A stretch of 64,000 nucleotides of DNA from Morella rubra (taxonomy: Eukaryota; Streptophyta; Magnoliopsida; Fagales; Myricaceae). A program made the position numbers and the translations under genes. This document shows positions 24,455 through 35,627 of the stretch, piece after piece. Each line of letters opens with the position of its first letter. Within the stretch, counting starts at the first letter, position 1. The notes under the pieces are model-generated. The model was given only the letters and a program-made list of their open reading frames with translations, was not told the origin of the DNA and made no database searches. The DNA is taken from assembly GCA_003952965.2 (NCBI GenBank), contig CM025849.1:29320464-29384463 (forward strand). The letters run 5' to 3'.

Positions 24455-25671
24455 TGTGAGTCCAAGGATTAAGGCAACCCAAGAGGGGGGTGAATTGGGT
24501 TTCCAAACTTTTTCGCTTTTAACCCCCAAACGTGTTTGCAAAGTAAAGACTAATTTAGCACAAGTATTTAAAAAAGTATTGATAATAAGTAAATAAGTGC
24601 TAAATGTAAAGAGTAGGTTTAGAGAAGCAAACACAAGATTTTTAGGTGGTTCGGCAAACCCGCCTACATCCACCCCTCAAGCTCCTTTACCGAGCCTTGA
24701 GGTTTTCCCACTATCTTCCAAATAGTGTACACTCTAGCTTCCGGGTGCTAGAGAACCGTACAAGTGTTTTCCCGGGCTCAACACTTAAACCCCACCAAGC
24801 TTGAGATATACCCTCTCTAAGCTTCTTCTTTAGTGAACAACCTCACTAAAGGAATCACCTCTTTTGGATAGGAAGATACAAGAATAAACTCTCTCAAAGA
24901 GTGGATATGAAAATGGAAAGCTCTATCTCTTGATTCACACAATGACAAGGATAAGAAAGTGTAATTTGTGTGAATGATATGAGAAATATAAAATAAGAAG
25001 GTTTAAGATATTTCTCAAGCTATGTAAAATGATATGTGGTCGATCTCTCTTGTTTAGAGACAATTAGAAGGTCTTTATATAGGCCACATGAGAAAACTAG
25101 CCGTTTATAGCCATTAAATTTTACCGTTGTACTCGACCGCTTCATGTACTCGACGCTTCAGGTTACCGTTACCCAACGGTCACATTGTCAGAGCTCAACG
25201 CTATTTCAAAACTCGACCGCTACACCAAGCGGTTCGACCGCTTCACCAGCTGGTCGACCTCTTCAACTTAAGCACATGATCCGGTTCATTTAAAACCACG
25301 ATTTTGACCATTTAAAACACCCAATTTTAAAGACTAACTTCCCATAAGTATATAAAAGGTTTGGAGTTGATTGGGATGTTTTGAAACCATTTAAAAACAT
25401 TTTATCTTTCAAACAAAGGTAAAACGGTTTATGCACGTTTTGAAAGATATGCAAGTGTGATTCAAATCCTTGTCAAAAGTGAAACTAAGAGTTACAAGGT
25501 TATACCCTATGGTCTTGAATCTTCACTTTTGAGCTCCTTGCATCTTCTTGATCTTCAATCTTCTTGTCTTTGGCTCTTTGATAAAATGTCTTTGTCTTTG
25601 AAGATGTCCATTTTGTAAACTTAATCATTTATTGAAATCATCAAAATATCTATTATGAACAAAAGCCAACA
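24455..25671 (-). repeat. 5' LTR of the nested gag-only element
   Basis: Begins (plus strand) TGTGAGTCCAAGG, ends AAAGCCAACA, and is adjoined at 24441-24452 by the tRNA-Met-type primer site. Confidence 0.9.
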
Positions 25672-25968
25672 AATAGATGAGAAAATGATGGATAAATAGA
25701 TAAAAAGTCCAACAGAGTTGGTTGTTATCCAAATTATTTTAGTTCACTGAAGTAGAATCTTGCAAGGTGAAGTCAATTGAAACGTCCGTGAAAAGAACAC
25801 ATAAGATCATGTGTACTAAAATATCATCATGGGAGGTAAACTAATGATCGTCATATTTACCTCAAGTATTTATGATGAGATAAAGTTGGAGATTCTTATA
25901 CATTATATGCGCATATGTATAAACCAACTTAAGTAGTAATAAGGTTATGGCATGATCGAGTGAGAGAT

Positions 25969-26257
25969 TGTTGAAACAATGCAACACATGGATGCGTTGC
26001 CTTGGTTCAAATAGATCGATGCCCATAAAATGAACCGGTCAAACAATGCTTCCAATGGGAATTACTACTTCCCTTGGCCAAGAGATGTAATTGTCTAAAG
26101 AGATACAATTGTGGCAATGAGATCTATATAATCCCATTGAACAGTAGTTATTTTTCATTCCAATTTCTAGCCAGTTTCTCTAAACAAAACAAAGCATTTC
26201 AAGGCCAAAGGATTTGACTGTCGAAAGATGATTTTCGGCAACGAATCTTTTTCATCA
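25969..26257 (+). repeat. Right LTR of the outer copia element
   Basis: 289 bp; matches 14131-14402, with a short internal duplication of AAGAGATRYAATTGT-type sequence. A purine-rich GAGTGAGAGA tract precedes it. Confidence 0.88.
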
Positions 26258-27300
26258 AAAATTTGGTAGTTAAAGGACTTAATATTAAGAATTTGGTAAT
26301 TCAGATGACATTTATCTTGTAGCTTGAGGGTGCAAGATGACAATTTTTCCTACAGTTAAAAAACTTAGAATTAGAAAGATAAATAAAAGACAGGACAATA
26401 CCAAGGTAAAATATATTCTAAGATATACGAGCATTCAACATTTTTATTCCGTTCCGATTATGCTATCAAGACAATTGATGAGAAATGTTATTTCCACTCA
26501 TATTGAATATGAGTATTAATTTTCAAACACATAATTCATAAAAACCATCATGAGAAAAGTATGTCTCTTTTTAACATTTTGGACTGGTTCATAAGGTGGC
26601 AGATAAGCCCCTCACTAGACAAGGAATCAATACATTTGCACTTTTATATTTTCGTGATCAACTGCATCTGATATGAAATTCATTAATCGACATTGTTGAA
26701 TCTTCTTTACATCAAATATCCATTTACTTTTAATTTTTAGTCGATTTTTTTTTTTGCATGCATGCAACTTTAATTTTTAAGACATATTGTTATAATAAAT
26801 TGCATTATCTTGTTGTTGTGCATTGTATTTATTACAACTTGATCAAGATAATTTTTCTTTTTTCTAATAGAGTGTCCGGACTACTTTTATGTGCGTCTCA
26901 ATTAATCTGTGCAGTCTCCAATCTCATGCAAACTAAAAAATTTTCCTATCAAAAATTTAAAAAATGACCCAAAAAAAATTGATAGCACTTATAACTTAAA
27001 ATCTTAAAAAAAAAAAAAATTAATCCGAATCCAAATCCAAATCCAAATCTTGACGACGCGAGAACCCTTACATACCAGATCTCCAGTTGCTGTTGCTACA
27101 TCGAGGCCGCATGCTTTTACATTTACATGCGGAGGGACCAAACGGCGCTGAAAAGATCTACGGTGCGGCCGTCCGGATCAGATCCCGGGGGAACTGTGCA
27201 TTTCATAATTCATATGACCTCGAACGACAGAGCAATAAGACGGAGTCGTTTTCTCACTCCGAGCTCCAGCTGCCCGCGTTGAAGATCGGAACACAGACTC
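26258..27300. other. Intergenic and upstream region of the TM9SF gene
   Basis: The first about 80 bp probably continue the repeat interrupted by the copia element. The remainder is AT-rich with no recognised gene. A short (AATCCA)n run lies at 27021-27046, and GC content rises from about 27050, marking the leader of the TM9SF gene. Confidence 0.5.
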
Positions 27301-27317
27301 TGTCCCCTCCGGGTTCT

Positions 27318-30300
27318 ATGCCCATGTCTAAGCCTTCTAAAATCGTTCTCCTTTCAGTGCTCTTTGTAGCATTAAGCTTCGCGGACCGCTTCGCCACCGC
27401 GTCTCCGTACGACCATCGCTACAATGTAGGAGATGCCGTCCCATTGTTTGCGAACAAAGTGGGTCCCCTCAACAATCCCAGGTATCCCCAAAATAACAAC
27501 CCTTCCTCATATATCTAGACTCACTTGCGAATGAGCTTTCAAACTTGAAATCTCAAAATTTTATTTCCAATCCTATTGTTTTGCTCTCGCAGTGAGACCT
27601 ACTACTACTATGACTTGCCATTCTGTCGCCCAGGTTTGCTACTCACTTCAGCTCCTAACAAATTATAGTAAGCTTTGAGCTTTGCTGTGTTCAGTGGGAG
27701 TCATATTGCCCTCGGACAAACAGTACGATTTGAGTTTCATGGGGGGTATGTGTGTTTCATTTATTTCTACTTTTAGGCAGTAGGAGTTGAGTTTCTCCTT
27801 TTGAGTTCTGGTTTGCAGATCCAGTAATCCGGAAGAAGGAATCCTTCGGTGAAGTTTTGAACGGTGACCGTTTGTCCAATGCTCTATATGAGTTGAAATT
27901 CCGGGAGCACAAAACTGGGGAGACCCTTTGCAAGAAGAAGCTTAAAGTTTCTGAAGTTGCAAAATTTAGGGATGCTGTCATTGATGACTTTTACTTCCAG
28001 ATGTATTTTGATGACCTTCCATTGTGGGGGTTCATTGGGAGAGTCGAAGAGGAGGGTGAGATTCTTGGTGAGAAGCGCGCCAAGTATTATCTCTTTAGAC
28101 ATGTTCAGTTTGATGCTCTTTACAATAGGGACCGAGTTGTTGAAATACGTGCTTTTGGTGATCCTACACATGTTGTGGATATTACGGAAGATGTAGAAAT
28201 CGATGTTACTTTCACTTATTCAGTTATCTGGAACGAGAGCTCTGCTAAATTTGAGAACAGGATGGACAGATATACGAGGGCTTCGGTAGTACCCATCCGC
28301 CAGCAAATACATTGGTTCTCGTTCATCAACTCAATTGTAATTATTGTACTCTTGATGGGATTGCTTGCCTTGCTTTTTATGCGGCGTCTCAAGAATGATA
28401 TGAGGAAGTAATTGTGCTGCCTATTGTTCTCTGTTTTTGGGTGAAATTTTTGGGCTACTATCTTTTTCCCTATCAGCCTAAACTTATTCATGTATTTCAG
28501 GTGTGCTAATGGGGATGAAGAAGAAGATAAGGAGGTTGGTTGGAAATACATTCACGGCGATGTATTTAGATGTCCTCCTCACTTGTCCTTGTTTTGTGCT
28601 GTCTTGGGCACGGGTACACAGCTGCTGATTCTGTAAGATACCTTAAAACTGTTCTGTTATTGAATATATGCATGTCACAACACTACCATTTCAATGACTT
28701 CTCTCAGTAGCATCATCATGGCTTTTATCTGACAGGGGACACCATATTAGGTGCTACTTGGCAGCCTTTTTTTCTTATAGATGCCATAGGAGCCACAAAT
28801 CCACGCATCGGAGTAATGCCAAAAGCTGTACCCAACTAATTTATCTTTGCCCCTAAAAACTTGTTCCCTGTGGCGGTTATTGTGATGTTGGGTGTTCTAT
28901 TGTCTGATAATTTTGCAGACCTTGGTTATCAGATTTCTTGCATGTGCAATTAGCTGGCAATCCTGCTAGTGGATGTCATCTTCTGCTAGTGACACTCCAA
29001 TCTGTCGTACCTTTGGATTCTGCATCATAGACTGTTATTTGTTAATGAAAATTGGTTGAGCTACTCCGTCTTTTCTCTCTCTCGCTCGCTCTCTCTCTCT
29101 TTCGATCTCTATCTAGAAAATACATGTTTATATGAATATTTGCGTGTGTCCATATATGCATATAAGCCAAAGAAGTGAAAGTTTTAAAATTCACAGCTAC
29201 ATTGTTGAGGTTTCTAAGTAATAGGATATTGTATGGTGTTGCACATTAGGGAGGCCATAAACTATTAAATCAGACTTAAAAGTGGTGCTTCGGCTCTTAA
29301 ATATACGGCTAGGCATTTGCTGATGCGATTTTTATGTGCATCAGAGTAACTAGTTTCCATATTTTGACTTATCAGCATGACAATTAACATTTCTTTTGAA
29401 TTGTACCTCCATTTTATATTTAGGGTGTTTGTCTTATTTTTACTGGCGTTCCTTGGTGTCCTATATCCTTATAATCGGGGAGCACTGTTTGGGGCTCTTG
29501 TCTTCGTGTATTCAATTACATCTGCGGTTGCAGGCTACACTGCTGCTTCTTTCCACAGTCAGTTTGCTGACTCTGGATGGGTAAGTGGTTTATTTCTTCA
29601 ATTTTGTTATTTATGTGATGTTTCCATTTTAGCTTGTTATCCTTGTTACATAAACAATTTTGAATTTCAGGAAGGGAGTGTTCGTCTTGCTGGGTTTCTG
29701 TACCTGGGCCCGTTATTTGTGATGGTGTCTATACTTAATACAGTTGCCATGTCTTATGGGGCCACAGCTGCACTTCCTTTTAGCACCATTATGGTGATTC
29801 TTCTTGTATGTACATTGGTTGCTATTCCATTGCTTGCCTTGGGTGGGGTGATCGGACACCGTTGGAGGTCTGAATTTCAAGCACCTTGTGCTACAAAGCG
29901 TTACCACAGAGAGATTCCACCTTTAGCCTGGTACCGGAAAACACCTTGGCAAATGTTTGTTGCCGGTCTAGTATCTTTCAGTGCAATTGTGCTTGAGTTA
30001 CACCATTTATATGCAAGCTTGTGGGGCTACAAAATATACACTCTTCCCAGCATCCTACTTATCACCTTTATCATCCTCCTCATTCTAACTTCAATGCTAA
30101 GTGTCAGTTTGACATATATTCAGCTTTCTGCAGAAGACCATGAGTGGTGGTGGAGGTATGTTCTCTTGCACGTACTCATCATAAAGGCACATAAGTTGGT
30201 ATCTTCGTGGAGTGTACTTTTTGTTTCAGTTGGTGATAGTCTTTTTTTCCTTTGTGTTCTTGGGCTTGGGTTGATATTGAATCTTCAACAATACGGATAT

Positions 30301-31087
30301 GTGATGCTAACCATTATGAATTATAGCTCGAGATTGTGAATGGGTTGAGGGAGAATCAATGAGTATTTGACTTTTGAACTTTAACAAATAGACCATTTAT
30401 GAAAAAACAACAATGAAAACTATTCTGGCAATGCCATATTGAGTGCTTGCTCTCAAATACTTCATTTAAAGCTGAAGGGAAGGCAGTTCAGTTTACCGTA
30501 GGCTATATTTTGTAGATTGCTTATAAAGAGCAACAGTCATGTTTCGATTTGCCTTTCTGGAATTTTGTTGCATAATCTTCATGTTGCTTGACAGTGCCTA
30601 TTTCTCATCAGCAGTCCAACAATTTTGTGATGTTTTTGAAACTTTGGACGCTTCCTTCTATATCCATCGCATAAAAAGCATGAGACCTATACATCAAGTG
30701 GCTCAAATTAGGTCACATGCATAATCCATGTGTTTGTCATTGCTACCTCATCAAAGGAAAAGACTTGCACGATCTTGTGCTTTTCCTTCTTCGCATTCAA
30801 CTATCGCATATTGGCTTATCAAAAAAAAAACTATCTCATATTGATTATGTTCTTTGTTTGTCTGATACAGATCAGCGTTCACCGGGGGCTCAACAGCCAT
30901 TTTTATGTTTGGTTATTGCATCTACTTCTATGCCAGGTCATATATGAGCAGTTTCTTGCAACTATCCTTCTTTATTGGATACAATGCTTGCATGTGCTAT
31001 GCATTCTTCCTGATTCTCAGTACGGTCGGCTTTCAGGCTTCCTTGATGTTTGTTCGCCATATATACGATGCTGTTAAAAGCGAATGA
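27318..31087 (+). CDS. Nonaspanin / transmembrane 9 superfamily (TM9SF1-like, EMP70) protein, seven exons
   Basis: Exons inferred from GT-AG sites and family homology: 27318-27481, 27593-27633, 27819-28407, 28501-28632, 29424-29580, 29671-30155, 30871-31087. They sum to 1,785 nt, giving 594 residues, the usual length. The order is a signal peptide (about 1-30), a lumenal domain with [24 protein letters not shown] and [17 protein letters not shown], a first membrane helix at about 228-252, [11 protein letters not shown], then eight hydrophobic helices including [12 protein letters not shown] and the AEDHEWWWR signature. It ends in KSE, matching the KxD/E COPI-binding signal of Golgi/endosomal nonaspanins. 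I chose Met 27318 because it starts the signal peptide; the frame stays open upstream to 27087. No defect is seen. It is the intact member of a local tandem family. Confidence 0.94.
30814..30829 (+). repeat. Tiny retroposed tail (GCTTATCA9) with 14-bp target duplication
   Basis: GCTTATCAAAAAAAAA is flanked by ACTATCGCATATTG (30800-30813) and ACTATCTCATATTG (30830-30843). The corresponding place in the duplicated copy (about 38965) has a single ATCATATATTG and no insert. Confidence 0.65.
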
Positions 31088-31102
31088 AATATATATGCTC
31101 AT

Positions 31103-31411
31103 GTGTTTCAGAGATGCCATACTTATAATGCTTCATCTTTCTCTTGTCCCAACCCCTTGACAGACAAACACGCAACCACGCACGATGTTGTGCTTGCAAC
31201 ATCTATTAAATTCCTTCTAATTGGAGAGATCAGAACCATGAAGAAAATTGTGTCCAAAAAGAAATTTTGGGACCATCATTTTACGCCTGGAGAAATTAAG
31301 GTTGATGATGGGGTGGTTGTGGATATGAAGTTAGGAACACAGATTTCCCCGTATGAGAAACTTTTGGCGCAATTACAGCTAGAAAAAAAACTTACATTCA
31401 CTTTGCTTTGA
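31103..31411 (+). other. Open frame in the TM9SF 3' UTR, unknown
   Basis: 102 codons in the 3' flank, with a stretch reading WDHHFTPGEIKVDDGVVVDM that looks protein-like. The duplicated copy at 39237-39596 keeps most of the frame but its end is shifted. I recognise no family. It may be chance, since both copies descend from one 3' UTR. Confidence 0.25.
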
Positions 31412-31756
31412 CAAAATAGAAATTAATAGACAAGTAGATAACTAAATGGGCGCTTATTTAAAAAAATCTAGTTTACTATAAACCTCCAGTCATTCTTTGC
31501 CCATGCGAGACTTTACAGAGTTAAAATCGAGATTATTTGAAGGCTAATAGAGGAGGCAGGAGTTTATATTGTTATCCGTATTGTCCAAACCCTTTTCTTT
31601 TCTTAGTAATTTCCGGGTATGCTGATCATGTCTTTGCTTCTCTTAAATGTGAAGGTTCGAGCTTTAGATTTAATCAAAATCGGAATCAGTGTTCATCCTT
31701 TTGTTTCCAATCGTCCTTAGCAATCTCAGCCTCGACATTTGTACATTAACTTAAAA

Positions 31757-32160
31757 ATAAGGGAAAAAATCATTTTGTGTCCCGAATTAGGTGGTCAACG
31801 TCACTTTTGGTTTTTTAGTTACTAATTATTACATTGAGTCATCACATTACTAAAATGCATCAATGTTGCACTCTCAAATAGGATCTAACGGTTAAAATCG
31901 TATCACATGACCCGTTGATAAACCTTGTGTCTTTTTATTTAAGGGTGCACATTAAGAAATATTGGCAGTTTGAGTGCTTAATGTGACAAATTTCATGTTC
32001 CAACCTCCAAAATAACATTAACTCCATAGTTCAAGAGTGCAAAATAAAGTCTCATTTAAAAATAATGAATAACTAAACTTTTAAATTAAAAGCTCTTCAA
32101 GTAATGGAGCTTGGTGCAAAAAATATCAGAAAATTGAGGTACTGTTTTTTTCCCCATTAT
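31757..32160. repeat. Non-autonomous DNA repeat (MITE/MULE-like)
   Basis: AT-rich, with inversely related phrases at its two ends (for example ACATTGAGTCATCACATTA against TAATGTGACAAATT). The related block at 39968-40150 lacks most of the middle, so insertion preceded the gene duplication. Similar phrases occur at 13.9 kb and 45.6 kb. Confidence 0.4.
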
Positions 32161-32344
32161 TCAATAGATACAGGGCATTGATGTTTATATTATGCAAAAA
32201 GACATTTTCAATCAAATCTGTTTTTTTTTTTTCTTTTCTCTGTTATAACCAGTGAATTGGTTAACAAATGAAGACGCAGAGAAATAATAATAGTAGTAAA
32301 TAACAAGTTTTTAGCACGAGGATTCTTTTTCAATTACTGTTTCA

Positions 32345-33700
32345 AGTGAAGGGAATTTCAGTGAGAGAAGCAGGAGGCAGCCACTTTAAGCAAATAGCAA
32401 GAGCCAAAAGAATTCGCAAATAGAATGATAGAATGGCAGTAGAGTCCCCACCACCCTCTCTCTGTTTGCCCCCTCTCCGCCCCATCCCTCGGCAGAATGT
32501 CCCACGTGCGCTCGTGGATCTCACGTGTCTAACAATTTTCATGCTAGATCTGAGCTCTAGTGGACATCTCCAAAAGCTACACGCCTTCCGATTAGCCTCC
32601 GCACCTTCCTTCGCTTTGATGGGTACTAATCTAGCGCTTGCATCTCACTCACTCAAACATTTTTCACCTTGGGCCGCCCCAACTTCTCCACATCCATTTT
32701 GCCACCCTCGTCTGCCACGGCTTTTCGTTTCTTCTAATTTTTCACCTTTTATGAGTCATTTTAGCTTCCCGCCCATTTAGATTTACATAGTCATCCGATT
32801 ACACCGTTCGTTAGTCCGTTGCCTCTTTAGAGGGTATGACTATCCCACTAGAGGATGTAACTGAGGTTTTTGAACCTCCTTGAATGAATGAGATTAGTTG
32901 TCATGACTACAAAAAAAAAAAAAAAAAAACAAGGAAAATAGAGGAGATGTACAAACAAGCGACACCTCAAACCTTATGATGGTCCATCTCCTGAGGGTTT
33001 TTTTTGCTTAAAAAAAAAAATGACACCTGAGATCCGCTTGGAATGGAGGGCAAGTGAAACCGAAGCTCAATTCAAGAAACTATAAAGTTATTAGGAGAGG
33101 AAAAAGAATCTATTTGGAGAGGAAAAAACACTTCGTCATGACTGTGAACCCTGGAGGATAAGTCCGTAGAAGACCTAACCCATCGATGTCTCGCCAAGCA
33201 CGGGAACTTCTTTGGAAGGCTCATCGACCAATTAGCTGAATCTGTTCTCCTACCAATATTGACACCACCACTTTATGCTATACATGCGGAAACATCAATA
33301 TCCCAAATCAACCACTTTTTCTTAAAAGATGATCACACGCACAGGCAGCCGGGATTTTAAAGGGTTGAACTCGACCTTCCTCTGTTCTCCCTCTCTCTCG
33401 TGCACATAACCTCGATCGCAATTACCGAAGTTCATCAAAATACCCATAGAAGGAAACAACCTAACGTACGTATATATGGAAAATATCAGTATGTAATATT
33501 TTTTAGACCTATTTTCTTCGACAACGTAAGGCAAATAACAAAACAATAATGGCCGAGTAATTCTTAGAAACCATAACCTGTTCGTTCGAAGCAAGTTTAT
33601 TTTCATAGATCGACCTAATGCGATAAGTTTTGCTCTGGTCATGTTTTTTCTGCTACAATTCTTATAATGACCATCCTCCGACTCCACAAGTAGAGGTCAG
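32345..33700. other. Spacer of block A, no gene
   Basis: Contains the GC-richer patch 32430-32770 with an open but unrecognised frame, and the 3' flank of the peptide gene (33130-33710). Both are present in block B at 40410-40640 and 42375-43080, which shows that the block was copied as a unit. Confidence 0.5.
32974..33021 (+). repeat. Short retroposed insert with A-rich tail, block A only
   Basis: About 48 bp ending GCTTA plus a run of A, between GACACCTCAAACC (32961) and GACACCTGAGATCC (33022). Block B has one copy of this site (about 40945) without the insert. Confidence 0.5.
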
Positions 33701-33713
33701 TTCCTCTTTTAAG

Positions 33714-34103
33714 TCAGTTGGACAACTTGTTACCTGCAGGGTTCAGACCAGAAGCTGGTGGGAAGGACGACCTTTTTCCATTAGTTGGAGGAGCGACGCC
33801 GTTATGCCCATAGCTTGGACCAGAAGGTGGAGGGAAGATATTCGTATTAGTTCGATCTAAGGACTGCTTGTTGCTGCTCCCACCAGTTGGATCGTATGTC
33901 GCAGACAGGCTGACCTTCTCATTGGTTGTTTTGATGAACTTGTTCTGCTCATGCAGGCTCCGACCAAACGGTGGGACGACTAAGCCCTTTGTATCAGAAG
34001 CAGGATAGGATAGGGCTCCGACGACTAACCCCGATGCCATGAATGCCTGCAGAATGAGAAGGGTGAATAAGAGAGAAGAAGTTGAATGCTTGAAGGTGGC
34101 CAT
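33714..34103 (-). CDS. Small secreted peptide precursor, IDA/PIP-like
   Basis: 129 codons in one exon. The N-terminus MATFKHSTSSLLFTLLILQA is a signal peptide, and the chain has no further membrane segment. The C-terminal quarter holds FPPPSGPSYGHNG, which aligns with the mature IDA/IDL core PIPPSxPSxxHN (PPS, PS and HN identical), and a second proline-serine motif FPPASGLNPAGNK at the end. Such precursors are cleaved to hydroxyproline-containing peptides that signal through HAESA/RLK7-type receptor kinases in abscission, root and immune responses; assignment to IDL or PIP is uncertain because the basic residues before HN are absent. A TATAAA-type box lies just upstream on the minus strand (about 34120-34135). 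It is duplicated at 43082-44988. Confidence 0.75.
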   Translation of the reverse strand: MATFKHSTSSLLFTLLILQAFMASGLVVGALSYPASDTKGLVVPPFGRSLHEQNKFIKTTNEKVSLSATYDPTGGSSNKQSLDRTNTNIFPPPSGPSYGHNGVAPPTNGKRSSFPPASGLNPAGNKLSN

Positions 34104-34124
34104 GAGATTTACGTAAGGTGGATG

Positions 34125-34330
34125 GCTTTATATCCAATTTTCCATCTAATTATAAAATAATCTCTTTTTTTATATAATAATTTTTTTATTATAATATTTA
34201 TTTAAAATTTAATTTTACTTTTTTTATTAATTTTTATAAATTATTTTTATTTTTTCACCCACCCTCGTACTCAAAATTTTAACCATCACAAAAATTTTAG
34301 TGGAGATATTTGAGAAAGAAAATTTACATT
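34125..34330 (+). repeat. AT-rich MITE-like copy
   Basis: The stretch with TTATTATAATATT...TTTTTCACC...CTCAAAATTTTAA matches, in inverse orientation, the interior of the element at 41101-42373 (about 41935-42125). Two copies of one short AT-rich family. Confidence 0.55.
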
Positions 34331-34689
34331 CCAAAAGATTTCACTTCAATAAAATAATTTTTTAAAATTCTCTATCCCTTTATCAAATCATTATTTTCAC
34401 TTAAATAAATATAAAAAATTCATTCACATTAATTTTTTTCTTCACTTTTCACCGAATTTATTAATACAAAATTTTTACATGAAACATAATTAGTTTTTTT
34501 TTTTCTAAGCATGAAACATAATTAGTTGCTTTTGAAATCACAATTTTATGCTGAGAAAATTTTGACCAACCCAAACCAATATTCGGACGATTTGGTACAC
34601 CAAAGTGAACCATAAAATACCATATATACCCCTGAACCTAATACAGTGTTTTTTATTTCCCAAGGGTACCGACGGAAATAAGGAAACAT

Positions 34690-35260
34690 ATGGGCCGCGC
34701 ATCGGAATTTACTTCAAATTTCAACCCATTTACCATATTACCCAGCACCTGCATCGAACCTCATTTGACTGATCAGCGACAAAAATGGTTTTACCTCTTC
34801 TTGACGGAATGTTAGGCGCAAACCGGTACTCTCTTTTCAGACACCGCAGGAGACACGCAGAAACCATGGAAATTCCCCGAACACCCCTGCCCCCCAACGG
34901 CTCTATCTCCATCTGCCCATGGTGAACCCGTAAAACACCCACTCTTTCTTCCCCGAGTTGATGTGCCTTTCACCCATCCCTGCGAATCGCGAATGCATTC
35001 ACGTGAAAATACCCCTTTTCTTCTCCCCTTCTCCTCTTATCTGCTGGTGGGTACGGAGAGGCAGCGTTTCCAGCCTTCTGAGGTCCAATCCATCCCAGCT
35101 CAGGCGTGCAGAGTGTCCGGATGCCAGGCGATTCGAATCCAGAGGACACTGGTATGAGGAGATTGATGAGGGACAGCTCCCTCACCGGTGAATAGACACC
35201 CCCGCCCACAAATGAACACCGAGGGAATGTCTCAGGCGCTTGGGATTTTTCAGTGTTTTG
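34690..35260 (+). other. GC-rich exon-like island without a recognised product
   Basis: This 0.5-kb island stands out from AT-rich surroundings, has open frames on both strands, and on the plus strand ends near a donor-like CTGGTATGAG (35147-35156). It looks like a 5' exon or promoter region of a gene whose body is no longer adjacent, or of an unrecognised non-coding transcript. I found no family similarity. Confidence 0.35.
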
Positions 35261-35627
35261 TGCTTTCTGGGATACTGAATGTCACAGGCGTTTGATAATA
35301 AACGTGCTTCTTGTCAATTGTTTAGACTTTAGGTTGGACAGATGGGAATGGGGAATGATAGCGGAGAAGACAATGTCCTAGTTGCGTTCACATAAAGTTT
35401 TTCAAGTTTTGTTTCCTGAACAGAGGATAAGAGAAAACCGCTTCAGGGTAGTGAAACTTGTGTAAGGTTTCTATTCAGATACTATAGGCTAGATAAAAGG
35501 TGATTAATGTGAGTGGTTATGTTGACTTGTAAAACTAGCTTGTTCGAGTAAGATAGGCCAAGCTATTCTCAGAGTACGAGAGGAGTTATACAAATTAGAG
35601 AGAGCCTTTCAACCTTTGGGCTCGATA
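35261..35627. other. Spacer, nothing recognised
   Basis: Ordinary-composition sequence between the exon-like island and the TRIM. No frame or repeat is seen. Confidence 0.5.

Larger units (their letters stand above)
20865..25671 (-). mobile_element. Gag-only SIRE-like copia element nested in the older copia
   Basis: The LTRs 20865-22052 (1,188 bp) and 24455-25671 (1,217 bp) are TG...CA bounded, differ by many small indels and look a little over 90 percent alike. A perfect 5-bp target duplication AATAG flanks the element (20860-20864 and 25672-25676). The primer site TGGTATCAGAGC lies at 24452-24441, so the element reads on the minus strand. Between the LTRs only gag remnants are seen (24400 down to about 22890), with an acidic/coiled-coil middle and a zinc knuckle CHFCNKDGHLIFDC. 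No protease, integrase or RT is present, so it is a non-autonomous derivative with several breaks. It is younger than its host element. Confidence 0.88.
14131..26257 (+). mobile_element. Ty1/copia retrotransposon with nested insertions
   Basis: LTRs at 14131-14402 and 25969-26257 both begin TGTTGAAACAA and end TTTTTCATCA, and look about 90 percent identical. A primer site TGGTATCGGAGCC (initiator tRNA-Met type) follows the left LTR at 14404, and the flanks GAAAT/AAAAT are a near-match 5-bp target duplication. Gag-type coding remnants lie at 15907-16739, integrase at about 17955-18600, and reverse transcriptase plus RNase H at 19222-20778. Inserted in it are a hAT fragment (16829-17954) and a second retroelement (20865-25671). 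The gag and integrase parts are broken in several places; the RT/RNase H frame is the longest open stretch. The LTR divergence suggests an age of several million years, as a rough guess. Confidence 0.88.

Noticed and set aside
27087-27317. Longer TM9SF start at 27087
   Set aside because: The frame is open, but the added residues are not membrane-like or conserved and would bury the signal peptide that starts after 27318.
27593-27760. Extra TM9SF exon at about 27695-27745 between exons 2 and 3
   Set aside because: Joining exon 2 directly to 27819 gives the family sequence [17 protein letters not shown] in frame; an added exon would insert residues not known in the family.
32433-32780. 115-codon open frame in the block A spacer
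   Set aside because: Overlaps another open frame on the opposite strand, matches nothing known, and is not preserved in block B.
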